From: Heloderma charlesbogerti
Lineage: Eukaryota; Chordata; Lepidosauria; Squamata; Helodermatidae
Direction: 5' to 3'
NCBI GenBank assembly: GCA_026122225.1
Contig: JANEZZ010001383.1
Coordinates: forward strand, 124,001-188,000
Length of the DNA stretch: 64,000 nucleotides
Below are positions 43,574-53,204 of this stretch, one piece after another. The notes beneath the pieces are model-generated. The model saw only the letters and a list, made by a program, of their open reading frames with translations. It did no database searches and had not been told where the DNA came from. Positions within the stretch are counted from its first letter, which is position 1. Each line of letters begins with the position of its first letter. Made by a program: the position numbers and the translations under genes.

Positions 43574-43688
43574 ATGACAGATCGCTGAGGGCACCTCTTG
43601 TCTGTGTATTGAAATTTGCTCAGGTGGCTCAGTGGAAGGCGCTTTGCTGAATAGATCAAACAGCAGGAACCCACGACGATGGAGAGTC
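43574..43688 (-). CDS. CC chemokine, exon 2
   Basis: The acceptor TGCTTCTTTCAG ends at 43689 and the donor is AT|GTAAGT at 43573. The exon is 115 nt, entered in phase 1 and left in phase 2. It encodes LSIVVGSCCLIYSAKRLPL then SHLSKFQYTDKRCPQRSV. It shows the adjacent CC pair, the N-loop, the aromatic before the third cysteine, and the third cysteine in KRC. The spacing matches the family. The basic 30s loop is typical of CCR-binding inflammatory members. The subfamily (CCL3/4/5-like or CCL14/15-like) cannot be fixed by eye. Confidence 0.95.
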
Positions 43689-44569
43689 CTGAAAGAAGCA
43701 GAGGAATGGAAAGGGTTTGTGGCTGATCCTCCCACATCAGGAGGCTCATCCCCTCTTGAACAGCCCATCCCATAGACAAAGGTATAGGGGTCAGAAGAGC
43801 TTCTAGGGTGGGCAACAGGCAGCGTGCAGGCTGCATGAAGCCCTCCAGAGCCATTTTTCCACCACCCCCTGCCAGCGCCAAATTTGCTGCCATGGTGGTG
43901 GCAGAAAAACTGGTGATTTTGCTGGAAAACAAGGCCTGCAGGGAGCATGCACCTTGTCTGGAAGCGGAATCACACTCCTGGAGATATCCTGGGAGCCTGA
44001 TTCTGCTTTTAAATGAGGTGGGTGCTCCCTGTATCCCTTGTTTCCAATCAAAATTACTCCTTTTTGGGCGGCTGCTATGATGGCAAATTCAGTAGCAAAG
44101 TCGGCAGGGCAGCAGCAATTTTGGCAGTGGGGAAGGGGGTGCTGCTGTGCAGCCCTGTTCAATTCAAGCGCATAGTTTGGGTGGATTCTCCCAGGTCCAC
44201 CTGTGCCATGGAGCCCAACAAAATAATTACTTTGAGCAACGGATTCCTTCAAGGGCCCCATTTCCTGCCACCCATCTTGGCTTCCGTGCGGGATTGTTGC
44301 AACCTTTTTTTTTAGCATAACAACATAGGTATCTTCAATGTCATCTATCAGTGCAAGCGCACTGTCAATGCGGCAGTGAATGTGTGGATATGTGAAACAG
44401 TGGATGTGTGAAACAGCCATTGTGGATAGGTCTTGTCTGAAAGAGCCCTTTGCTATCACATGACCAAAAGCAAATGGCTTTACCTGCTCTTCTGCTGGGG
44501 TTGTTCTTCAGTGTGTTCCAGATTGCTCTGTTGTTTACACAGGCTGTACATTACAGTGGTCTCCCTGAC

Positions 44570-44621
<52 letters not shown>

Positions 44622-45304
44622 TTTTAACATACCCAGGAGGACCATTTCAGTGATGTTATGAAAAGTTACTCCCCGCTCCACACTCACCCACAATTCTTCA
44701 TTGTTCTGCTTGTTCTGTCACAGCATTGACTGTGACAGCTTGATTGACAGGTCATGAGGGAGGAGGAGGAGGAGGAGTTTGAAAGCGGTGTTTCAGATGC
44801 CCAAAATCTGCTTTGGGCAGGAATGGTTGTCTGAATAGCCCACCCCCAGTACAGACTTGAAAGACAGCAACTCTTTGTGTGAATGTGGCATGCACTTCTC
44901 AGGATGGATGAATGAATATGTGATGTCCAAGTTAGTTGAGGTTCTCCAAAATCCTCCTCAATGCTTGGTTCACCTCCTTTGTGTTCTTGAATGTGAGCAT
45001 CTTTTTTGAAATTGGGAAAAATGTGCATTTTCCATCAGGGAAAATGCACATTTTTAAAAGTGCACACCCAAATATGCACACTTTTCCCCATAGGCTAAAG
45101 CATGAAAATGCAGATTTTTGCAACGAGTGCATACTTTTGAACGTGAACACAAGTTTGGGAAACTGCAAGCATTTCCCGAGAATTGTGCTCCTGCTTGCAT
45201 TCATGTTCGGGGTTGCGAACGGGAATGAAATTCTCATACATTCCTATGCGCTTCCTCTTTAGATACAAAGGAGTGTATGGAAAAGGAAGAAAACAAAAAC
45301 TCAC
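43689..45304 (-). other. Chemokine intron 1
   Basis: 1,616 bp between exons 1 and 2. It holds an open frame of 218 codons (44459-43803, -) without a recognisable domain; this is a chance ORF over foldback-like repeat DNA at 43800-44300. A (CT)n(CA)n tract lies at 44567-44617, and 44990-45260 contains inverted AAAATGTGCATTTT-type repeats. Confidence 0.7.
44567..44617 (+). repeat. (CT)n(CA)n microsatellite
   Basis: A CT run followed directly by a CA run, inside chemokine intron 1. Confidence 0.95.
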
Positions 45305-45374
45305 CGGTCTTCACCTGGGGTAAGAAGGTGGCAATGACCAGGAAGACAGCCAGGGCAGCCACGGAGATCTTCAT
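45305..45374 (-). CDS. CC chemokine, exon 1 (signal peptide)
   Basis: The ATG at 45372-45374 is chosen because MKISVAALAVFLVIATFLPQ is the classic CC-chemokine signal peptide. An in-frame upstream start at 45467 would add a hydrophilic tail and lies in the 5'UTR. The donor G|GTGAGT begins at 45304, so the exon leaves in phase 1, matching exon 2. Cleavage is likely near VKTG, giving a mature protein of about 66-68 residues with four cysteines. The secreted product would attract leukocytes through G-protein-coupled CC receptors (family knowledge). Confidence 0.95.
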
Positions 45375-45492
45375 TGTTGCAGAGTGTGGTGGAGGCAAGG
45401 AGGTGGTTGGTTCAGGGTCAGCAGCAGGCAAGGCTGTGTCCTTTGCACACTCTCCTTTGCTCCACACTGAGCAACAAGGACCCTTCCCTCCT

Positions 45493-45499
45493 TTTTATA
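45493..45499 (-). promoter_or_regulatory. TATA box of the chemokine gene
   Basis: TATAAAA on the minus strand within ATGTATAAAAAGGAGG, about 120 nt upstream of the start codon. This predicts transcription from near 45465. Inflammatory chemokine genes normally have a TATA box here. Confidence 0.8.
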
Positions 45500-45547
45500 C
45501 ATGGCTTTGGAAAAGGATCTGGTGGTTCCTTGGAAGGAATGGAAAAA

Positions 45548-45815
45548 ACACAACATTTCATTTTTCAGAACTGTTGGCAAAAACAAGTCACATCCTGGAA
45601 CACCATCCCAGGGTCTTGAAGTGGCCTCAGAGGAGGAAGTGAAAGGCTGCGGTGGGATTTTGCAATTCTGAGCTTGCAAAAGACGGGTCAAGAAGGGGTC
45701 TGGCCCCAAAGAAGGCGAGGCAGCAGAGACCACTGTCTTTGTTTGCCTTGGCCGTAACGGGTTCTCTGAACCAAGGCCTTAACTCAGGAGCTCCGAGAGA
45801 AGAAAAGACACCTGT
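45548..45815 (-). promoter_or_regulatory. Chemokine upstream region, duplicated at 55.3 kb
   Basis: Read on the minus strand it shares CCTTCTTTGGGGCCAGA, TCTTTTGCAAG, AATTGCAAAATC, CAAGACCCTGRGATGGT and CTTGTTTTTG with the plus strand at 55318-55562. Conservation in both copies suggests a shared ancestral promoter-proximal region. I could not assign individual transcription-factor sites with confidence. Confidence 0.75.
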
Positions 45816-46232
45816 TGCTCCTTTATGGAGCCATGGTGGGCTCTCTGAACCAAGAACTTGGCACAGCAGCTCCATGAGACAAAAAGTTCTGGTGACACAA
45901 CCAAACAGGAGAGAAAGAAATGGGTGATGCCCACACAGGACAATGATCTGAACTGGAGAAGTGATTCTCTAAGAAAATATTTCCCTGCATGGAGCTCAGT
46001 TGAGGCTCTTCACATCTGCTGGGTTTGCTTTCAAGTCACAAAGACCTTATCCAGGATGGATATTGAATTCAGTGTGGGATGGAGGGCAACATTGTATTGC
46101 TATGTTGCCATTAACTTCAGAGTTTTCCATTATTATTAATGAGAGGGAAAGCAAGGCTATTCCACCAGGCTGTATTAAGGGAAATGATAGGGGAAAGTGG
46201 GGCCATTTGACATCACAGGCAGTGATGCAAAG

Positions 46233-46412
46233 TGTTATGTAATGGGGCTGGGGGCTTAGTTATTGTTTTGAACCTTGGCAGCTCCTGTAAAGCTGGGATT
46301 AGCCATTGTGGGTGGAGCTTTTGCTAAGTTGTCACTTCTGTGTGTGATAAATAAGGAACAGTTGCGTTTGAGGCCTGCTGATTCTGCAGTCATTCCTTCT
46401 AACTATACAACA
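46233..46412 (+). mobile_element. Gypsy element 5' LTR
   Basis: 180 bp, from TGTTATGTAATGG to CTATACAACA. It is flanked on the left by CAAAG (46228-46232); the right-hand duplicate of the whole element is TAAAG (50981-50985), 4 of 5. TGGGAACGAGGATGGGA just after the LTR is the likely primer-binding site. Confidence 0.88.
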
Positions 46413-46823
46413 TTTTATGGGAACGAGGATGGGATCCTGAGAGCTATATGGCTCCTTCACACCAAGCTTTTATCCTGCTATTAAGATTACTCCTTCATGG
46501 AAGTTTGCGGGCTCTTTACATGATGCCGTGATCATTCAAGGCATCTCTTGAACTAAATGCCCTTTGTTCCGTTTTTAAATAGATCCCGAATAATGAGCTA
46601 TCAAATTACCCTGTTGTGTTCTGCTTGAGTTCCCTCCGTGAAAAGAGGAAAAGCAGCAAGAAGAGGAGCGAGATCAATGGCAGATAATGGATGACTCAGA
46701 TACGGGGGGAAGGGGGGGAAAGGAAGCGGGTGAAAAAGGGAGTCGTTGTGATCCGGCATTTAAAACAGAAACTGAAAGCCCCATTTTAAAAGCAGGATTT
46801 TAGGCTGGTGTAGATATGCCCAT

Positions 46824-47160
46824 GGGCTGCGGTGGCTTAGTAGTTAAGACGCTGAACTGCAGACTGGAAGGTCGGCAGGACAGCAGTTCGAGACCCGAGT
46901 GCTGCGTGACGGAGTGAGCTCCCGTCTTCAGTCCCAGCTTCTGCCAACCTAGCAGTTTGAAAGCAAGAAATTGCAAGTAGATAAATAGGTACCGCCTCAG
47001 CGGGAAAGGTAACAGCGTTCCGTGCACCTCGGTGTTCAGTCATGCCGGCCACATGACCACGGAAGCGTCTTCGGACAGCGCTGGCTCTTCGGCTTAGAAA
47101 CGGGGATCAGCACCGCACCCTAGAGTCGGACACGACTGGTTGGGGACACCTTTACCTTTT
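46824..47160 (+). mobile_element. Sauria SINE with target duplication
   Basis: The tRNA-like head (GTGGCTTAGTAGTTAAGACG, GCAGTTCGAGACCCGAG) is followed by GCCAACCTAGCAGTTTGAAA and AGTAGATAAATAGGTACCGC. It ends with AGAGTCGGACACGACTGG and CCTTTACCTTTT, the BovB-like 3' end. It is flanked by AGATATGCCCAT (46812-46823) and AGAGATGCCCAT (47161-47172), 11 of 12. It is inserted in the Gypsy element. Confidence 0.93.
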
Positions 47161-47535
47161 AGAGATGCCCATACACTGTGAATCCATTTACACAGCTAAC
47201 TGGTAAGCAGTCAGCTAGACCCACTTAAGAACTTGAGCAACTCCTGTATTCTGTTTTAAAAGAGGATTAAAATCCAACTGGCTGCTCTTGGACATACCGA
47301 AGAGTTTGATGTTAGTCAGCCTGCTTCCTGGGATTCTTACGCAGACCGGCTTTACCTGGAAGCAAATAAGATAGCCAATGCTGAACAAAAGTGAGCTGTG
47401 CTCTTAATGGTTTGCGGGCCACAGACATTTGCCATAATAAGATCCCTCACTGCTCCTGCCTCACCCCAAACGAAGACATTTGATGAACTTTTAGGATGAC
47501 TGAAGATACATTTCTCACCAAATCCTTCAATTATT

Positions 47536-47826
47536 GTGCAGAGATTTAAATTTCACAACCGAATGCAGCAACCTGGAGAGGGCATTGCCACTTATATTGC
47601 AGAACTGTGTCATCTTTCTCAATGCTGCAACTTTGGGGATTTTCTAGAGGATATATTGAGGGATCGCCTTGTCTGTGGGGTTTATGATGAAGCACTACAG
47701 CGATGCCTCCTGTCCAAGACAAACTTGACATTTGCAATGGCTCAAGAAAAGGCATTAGCCAGTGAGACTGCATCACTATATGTCACAGAACTCAAGAGAG
47801 ATGCAGATGATGTCAGTGCCATCTGA
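47536..47826 (+). pseudogene. Gypsy gag (capsid part)
   Basis: Reads FKFHNRMQQPGEGIATYIAE then LCHLSQCCNFGDFLEDILRD and RLVCGVYDEALQRCLLSKTN, the Ty3/Gypsy capsid pattern. The nucleocapsid motif follows after a stop, at 47915-48010 (CSGCGGPHQCSLCRFKDAEC), with a degraded CCHC spacing. Confidence 0.85.
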
Positions 47827-48154
47827 AGCAAGCAGACTGAGTATTCTGGGTAGCAAGGTCAACAGAACACAAGAAATGCACGCTCTGTAAAATCTGCAGG
47901 TAGGCCCTGGCTTACCTATTCCTGCTCAGGCTGTGGAGGACCACATCAGTGCTCTCTCTGCAGATTCAAGGATGCTGAGTGCAGGTTTTCAAGAAGAAGG
48001 GTCACCTTGAGCGATTCTGCCACTCAAAATCTGTCAGCACAAGACCAGAGTCACTCCACATAGCGTTTCATGGAGCTGATTAGCCACAGGGTAATGAAAC
48101 TCAACAGCTATATCACATTCAGAAGATCCGTGGCAAGGAACCTCATGATTCTCT

Positions 48155-48352
48155 GTGTTGTATGAAACAGTATTAATCAATGGCCGGAAGTGCAAAATGG
48201 AAGTGGATTCAGGATCTGGGGTATCCATAATTAATGAGGCACCTTTAAGCACATATTTTCTGGGACCCCTGCTCCAAAGTTGTCAAGTCCATCATGCATT
48301 CTGCGTGATTACAATGCAAAGAAGGTCGATATCGTCAGATTCTGCACTGTAG
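48155..48352 (+). pseudogene. Gypsy protease
   Basis: Contains MEVDSGSGVSII, the aspartic-protease active-site motif (D-S-G) of retroelements. The frame breaks soon after, and the sequence continues in the 48280-48642 frame (LLGRNWFSSVGI, VSLHLDPSITPICMKTRNVP). Confidence 0.8.
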
Positions 48353-48619
48353 ATGTACAATATAGCTCATTCCAAGGAAAGCTTCCACTTATAATTGTGG
48401 AGGGGCAGAGGAAAAACCTCTTGGGGAGAAACTGGTTCTCATCAGTAGGGATTAGCATTCAAGGAATTCACACCCTTACTACAGGTCGGCTTGCAGCAAT
48501 TGTTAATATATTTCCAAGGGTATTTTCTGAAGAATTGGGAGAATACAAAGGGAAGCCAGTGTCACTCCATCTGGATCCATCTATTACACCAATTTGCATG
48601 AAAACCAGGAACGTTCCTT

Positions 48620-48922
48620 TTGCAATGCAGGGGAAAAAATGAAGAAGAGCTTGAGCATCTCATCAAGCAAGGTGTGGTAGAACCAGTTACACAGACCCAG
48701 TGGGCTATACCCATTGTGCCAGTATTAAATCCTAATGGGAATGTGAGACTGTGTGGGGATTACAAGTGCACTGTGAATAAAGTACTTAAGCAGCATCTAT
48801 ACCCAGTGCCTGCTGTCAATCAGTTCCTTGCTGTTCTTGGTGGAGGGAAGGTCTTTGCAAAACTTGATCTGGCCCAAGCATATCAACAGTTGGTTGTCGA
48901 TGATTCTACAGCAGATGCCTAA
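48620..48922 (+). pseudogene. Gypsy reverse transcriptase, N-terminal part only
   Basis: Reads EELEHLIKQGVVEPVTQTQW, VRLCGDYKCTVNKVL and GGKVFAKLDLAQAYQQLVVD, RT motifs 1-3. The palm motif with YxDD is missing: sequence jumps from FQQFMETLLSQ (about 48990-49020) straight to RNase H, so an internal deletion removed the catalytic core. Confidence 0.88.
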
Positions 48923-49024
48923 ACAATAATCATTCATCAAGGGGCATTCTGAGTAAAGTGTCTGCAATTCGGAATTTCTGTGGCCTCTGGACTGTTCCAA
49001 CAATTCATGGAAACCCTACTTTCT

Positions 49025-49602
49025 CAAATGTCAGATGGGACAGAGGCACCAATTGCTTATTATTCAAGGACTATGTCATCCACTGAATGGAACTTTGCAC
49101 AAATTGACACAGAAGCCTTGGCTGTTATTGCAGGCATCAAAAAGTTCCACAACTATCTCTATGGCCATACTTTTGAAATACACACAGACCACAAGCCTCT
49201 TCTAGGAATCTTCTCTCCTGGTAAGCCTACTCCCTGCATACTATCATGCAGCATTGGAGCATTCTGCACAATGCTTATGATGGCACACTTGTCTACAAGC
49301 CAGGAAAGGCAGTAGCGAATGCTGATGGATTGAGTTGGATACTACTTCAAATTCCAGATTTTGTTGTACCTCCTCCACTGGAAGTCTTGATGCTCGAAGC
49401 CCTTCCTGACCCACCTCTTCAGGCTGATCAAATTGCTAGGCTGACTGCTCGAGATCCTGTACTGGCTCGTGTTTTAAACTGGGTATGGAGGGGATGGCCC
49501 GATGAGGAACTGCCAGAGGAATTTAAGCCATTCAAACATCGTCAGCATAAGATGTCTGCCCATAAGTCTGCTATGGGGAAATCGTGTTGTTATTCCAGAT
49601 AA
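49025..49602 (+). pseudogene. Gypsy RNase H and connector
   Basis: Reads IAYYSRTMSSTEWNFAQIDT, EALAVIAGIKKFHNYLYGHT and FEIHTDHKPLLGIF, the Ty3/Gypsy RNase H. A frameshift near 49235 moves it into the frame with VANADGLSWI. The segment to 49602 leads toward integrase. Confidence 0.88.
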
Positions 49603-49792
49603 AGGTCGTCAAACCATCTTGACCACGCTGCATGCAGCTCATCCAGCTCATTTCATGTTTGCATGAAAGCATTGACCACGAGCTATGTCTGGTGGCCCAG
49701 TATTGACTCAGATATTGAAAAAAACTGTAATGGGCACAATCCACCAAGAGCACCTATCTTTCCATGGGAATTGACCAAGAAGTCTTGGTCAT

Positions 49793-49866
49793 AGAATCAT
49801 AGAATAGTAGGGTTGGAAGGGGCATATAAGACTATCGAGTCCAAGCCCCTGCTCAATGCAGGTATC
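49793..49866 (-). mobile_element. CR1 LINE 3' tail, reverse, inside Gypsy integrase
   Basis: ATAGAATCATAGAATAGTAG then GGTTGGAAGGGGCATATAAG and CTGCTCAATGCAGGTATCC. It separates the integrase zinc-finger side from the catalytic core. Confidence 0.88.
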
Positions 49867-50070
49867 CATATTGATTTTGCAGGACCGTTTCAAGGAAAAA
49901 ACTTCTTAGTTGTAGTAGATTCTTACTCGAAGTGGCTTGAAGTTGTCTTAGTACCATCACAAACAGCCGCTGCAACAATCACAGCACTGCCCCACTTACT
50001 TGCCACCCATGGGTTGCCTACAGTCTCAGACAGTCGGACTGCTTTTACATCTGCTGAATTTAAATAATTT
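49867..50070 (+). pseudogene. Gypsy integrase core
   Basis: Reads HIDFAGPFQGKNFLVVVDSY, SKWLEVVLVPSQTAAATITA and LLATHGLPTVSDSRTAFTSA. The first catalytic Asp region (HIDFAGP) is present. In the second motif the usual Asp after the V is followed by SR. Later frames reach GVSPAELL-like sequence near 50250. Confidence 0.87.
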
Positions 50071-50786
50071 GCGGACAAGAACCTCACTTGGGCTGTCACC
50101 GTTGCACCTCGTCATCCCTGAGCAAATGGCCAAGCTGAATGGATGGTGCAGACAACAAAAGATGCCCTGAAGTGCATTGCATGAGGAGACTGGCCAACAT
50201 GCCTTGCCAGGTTTCTCGTTGCTCAACATGTTACTCCCTGTGCAACAGGAGTCAGTCCTGCAGAGTTACTTATGGGGCGGCATCTCAAAACTTGCCTTGA
50301 CCGACTCCACTCCACCTGAAGACTTACAAAGTAAACGGGAGCAAGCTCTAGATGTGGCCTTCTCAGCTCCTCCTCTCTGCTCATTTGCTCCACAAGATCA
50401 GGTGTTTCCTAGAAACTATGGTGCTGGACCGAGGTAGGTTCCTTCCTCTATCATTGAGGTCATTGGACCTGTGTCATACAAGGTCCAGTGTGCAGATGGG
50501 TCGGTGTGGCATCGCCATGTTGACCAGTCGAGAAGGCGTTCTGGCCAGAGTGGGTTGTCATCCTCAGAGGCAGCTGCTGAACATCTGGAACTGATGTGTT
50601 TCTCTCACCGCCAGCGGAAGCACCAGAACCTCTAAGTGATGGGAGCAATACTCCTTCCTTACCTACAGCAGGTACTGAAAGGAAGTCATCTGAGCAAGCT
50701 ACACCTGCTAGTCGAGTGCAGAGACTGTGCTGTGAAAGGGTACCACCTTGTTGGCTGGGAGACTATGATAGCTAAGGGGGGAGGAA

Positions 50787-50980
50787 TGTTATGTACTCTA
50801 GGGGGGCGGGGGTACTGTGGCTTAGTTATTGTTTTGAGCCTTGGCAGCTCCGGTAGAGTTGGGCGTGGCAGCAGTGGGTGGAGCTTCTGCTAAGTTCTTC
50901 ACTTCTGTGTGTGATGAATTAAAGAGCAGTTGTGTTTGAGGCCTGCTAATTCTGCAGTCATTCCTTCTACCTATACAACA
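50787..50980 (+). mobile_element. Gypsy element 3' LTR
   Basis: 194 bp, from TGTTATGTACTC to CTATACAACA. It shares TTAGTTATTGTTTTGA, CACTTCTGTGTGTGAT and TCTGCAGTCATTCCTTCT with the 5' LTR. The visible differences between the two LTRs show an old insertion. Confidence 0.9.
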
Positions 50981-51333
50981 TAAAGGAAGGAGCTTTTCAA
51001 GACCATGAGCCCAAGAGATGGGGCTAAATAATGGCACTTCTCCCAATTTGTTTCTGTGATGTCACGCCTCCCAACATTTCACAAATGGAAACAGGGACCT
51101 GCTTGCAACTCCGAAATTCATGTACCGAGGGGTCACTGCCTAAGCTCTACTCCTCCCTCCCTCCCCGCGGCTACATATTACCCAATGCTCTATGCTGTGT
51201 TCATTTCCTCTGCGATCGACCTGACTTCCACCCATCTGAAAGCCAGAAATGGTGTTTGCTCATTAGAGTAAAGATTCACTGGAAAAACAAGATGGTCCTA
51301 CAGTAGGTTATCAAGAGTTCAAATCATTCAACA

Positions 51334-51603
51334 ATGGCATCTCCTCCATGTCATCAAAGTGTTGAAGAGTCCTCTCCATTTTATGCCACTGAAACCCCGT
51401 TGCTGGAGGTTCTCAGACTACTGTACCCAGCCAATGAAATGAAAAAACAGATCAACAGGGCCAGGTTAATAGCCAGGAATAATCTACTACAGGACAGACC
51501 CGGAACACCACTTGTTGTCACTGATAGTTCCCAGCTAAGGTTCCTGCAACACATCAACAGTGATCTACAACTCATCCTGAACAATTATTTATTCATTTAT
51601 TAA
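51334..51603 (+). other. Unrecognised 89-codon ORF
   Basis: Reads KKQINRARLIARNNLLQDRP then GTPLVVTDSSQLRFLQHINS. It looks more protein-like than its neighbours but has no family that I can name, no clear splice sites and no copy elsewhere in the window. It may be a remnant of a transposon. Confidence 0.25.
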
Positions 51604-51794
51604 ATTAATTAAATGCCTCATAACATACATTTCTCCAGGCCTTGACACTCCCCTCTCACAAGCCTTGAGCGGTAGGCCTGTGCTTGCTTATAGACAGCAC
51701 CCCAACCTAAAAAGGAAACTCACCATTATCAGCAGAAGACTGTAGGACATGAAATAACAGGCTTAAGTTACATGAAAGCAGATGTCTGACTGCT

Positions 51795-51895
51795 CCTAGT
51801 GGTCAGAGCCATCAGACAATGGAGCCAACTGCCTAGGGTGATGGTGGGCTCTCCGTCACTGGAGGTATTCAGGCAGGTACAGCACACAGGTGGAA
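51795..51895 (+). mobile_element. CR1-like 3' fragment
   Basis: GACAATGGAGCCAACTGCCT then GGTGGGCTCTCCGTCACTGG matches the CR1 ORF2 end. Confidence 0.7.
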
Positions 51896-51899
51896 AAAA

Positions 51900-52686
51900 T
51901 TCAAAGATTTGTATTAATGGGGACAAACTAATTGGACAAAAACAAATTGCTGAACAAATACAAACATGCATCAAGATAATGGAGTAAGCAAAATTATGCA
52001 AATTACAAAAATGTGCATGTTATATGCAGAATTGTAACATATTGGAACATGAATCAAAGATCTGGTGTATCTGTGAATCTTATCTTGATAGAAATGTGTG
52101 TCTTAATCGTATTTACAGGATCCTGGTATAATCCTGTTTCTCAATAGCCGCTTCTTCAGAAATTAAACTGAGTAACTGTAAGAGGTAATATATAACCCAT
52201 ACAAAGTTACACATATATCTTCAAACATAGGTAGAAATATTTCAGTAATAAATACAACATTTAAATACATGTTCCTCATATAAGGTTACACATCTCCAGT
52301 AGAAATGCTTAAATAAACACTGGGAAATATAAATCAAGAGCTATGCAAACGCACCACCTCAAAGACTACACATGCTGCGGGAGCAACAATAAGAATGGAG
52401 AATATTCTCTGATTGTACTGCATTACTTCTCACCACAAAAATACATGGTATCTCCAAAACTGAACCCGGCTGAGAAGCAATGAAAAACTTTAAATAATAT
52501 AATTACAGTGCAATGCCAAAAATTAAAGGCTAGAAAATGCAAACAAACCTCAGACTCTAGGCAGCTGATCTGGTCACTCTACTGGTGGTGGGTTGTTTTG
52601 GCGGGTGTTTTCACTCCACTGCTAAGAATGTTTTATATACATTCTGAACCCTTAAAGGTACACTGATCACTTCATTATAATGACTA
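51900..52686. other. AT-rich, no gene recognised
   Basis: AT-rich DNA with no ORF or repeat that I can place. Confidence 0.5.
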
Positions 52687-53086
52687 AGGGCGCAATCCTA
52701 TGGGGATAGGTGGCCACCTCCGAAGTCGGAGGCGACCGCCTAGCCAATGCAGGGCCCTCCGCGCTTCTCCTGCCCTGCATTTGCAGCTAGTGTCTAGCCG
52801 CGGGATGGCGGAGCAGGGGAGGAGGCTGCTGGACGACACATATGATGTGTCATACTGGCAGTTCCACCTTCCCCACCGCAGAATGCTCTGTTTTGGCCGC
52901 TCTGCACTACTCTTGTGAGCATGGAGCATAGGGCTGTTTTGCGCTGCCTGCAAGGCAGCGCAGAAGCAGGACAAGGTCGGTTCTCTGGTAACTGACCTCG
53001 GAGCATGGGCTCCGAGGTCGGTTCCCTGAAGACCACATATCCTATGGCTGTCTAGCCACTGACTAGCAGCCATAGCATTGCTCCCT
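52687..53086 (+). mobile_element. 400-bp MITE family, copy 3
   Basis: The ends are AGGGCGCAATCCTATGG and CCATAGCATTGCTCCCT. Internal dyads (GACACATATGATGTGTC; CGGAGCATGGGCTCCG) are shared with copies 1 and 2. Confidence 0.88.
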
Positions 53087-53204
53087 CCATGAATAAAGGG
53101 AGCCCTTATAAACAGATTTGAAATCCCCCAATGTTATAATTCTCATCTGGAATTAAATACATGGGGAACATGTATTTAAACGTTGCATTTGTTATTTAAA
53201 TATT

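Larger units (their letters stand above)
46413..50786 (+). mobile_element. Gypsy/Ty3 element internal region, broken
   Basis: Domains appear in Ty3/Gypsy order: gag (47536-47826), a zinc-knuckle-like segment (47915-48010), protease, RT, RNase H, integrase. They are spread over several frames with stops. A Sauria SINE (46824-47160) and a CR1 tail (49793-49866) are inserted. The polypurine tract AAGGGGGGAGGAA ends at 50786, directly before the 3' LTR. The element cannot move by itself. Confidence 0.93.

Noticed and set aside
43803..44459. 218-codon minus-strand ORF as a gene
   Set aside because: It lies in chemokine intron 1 over foldback-like DNA and has no domain.
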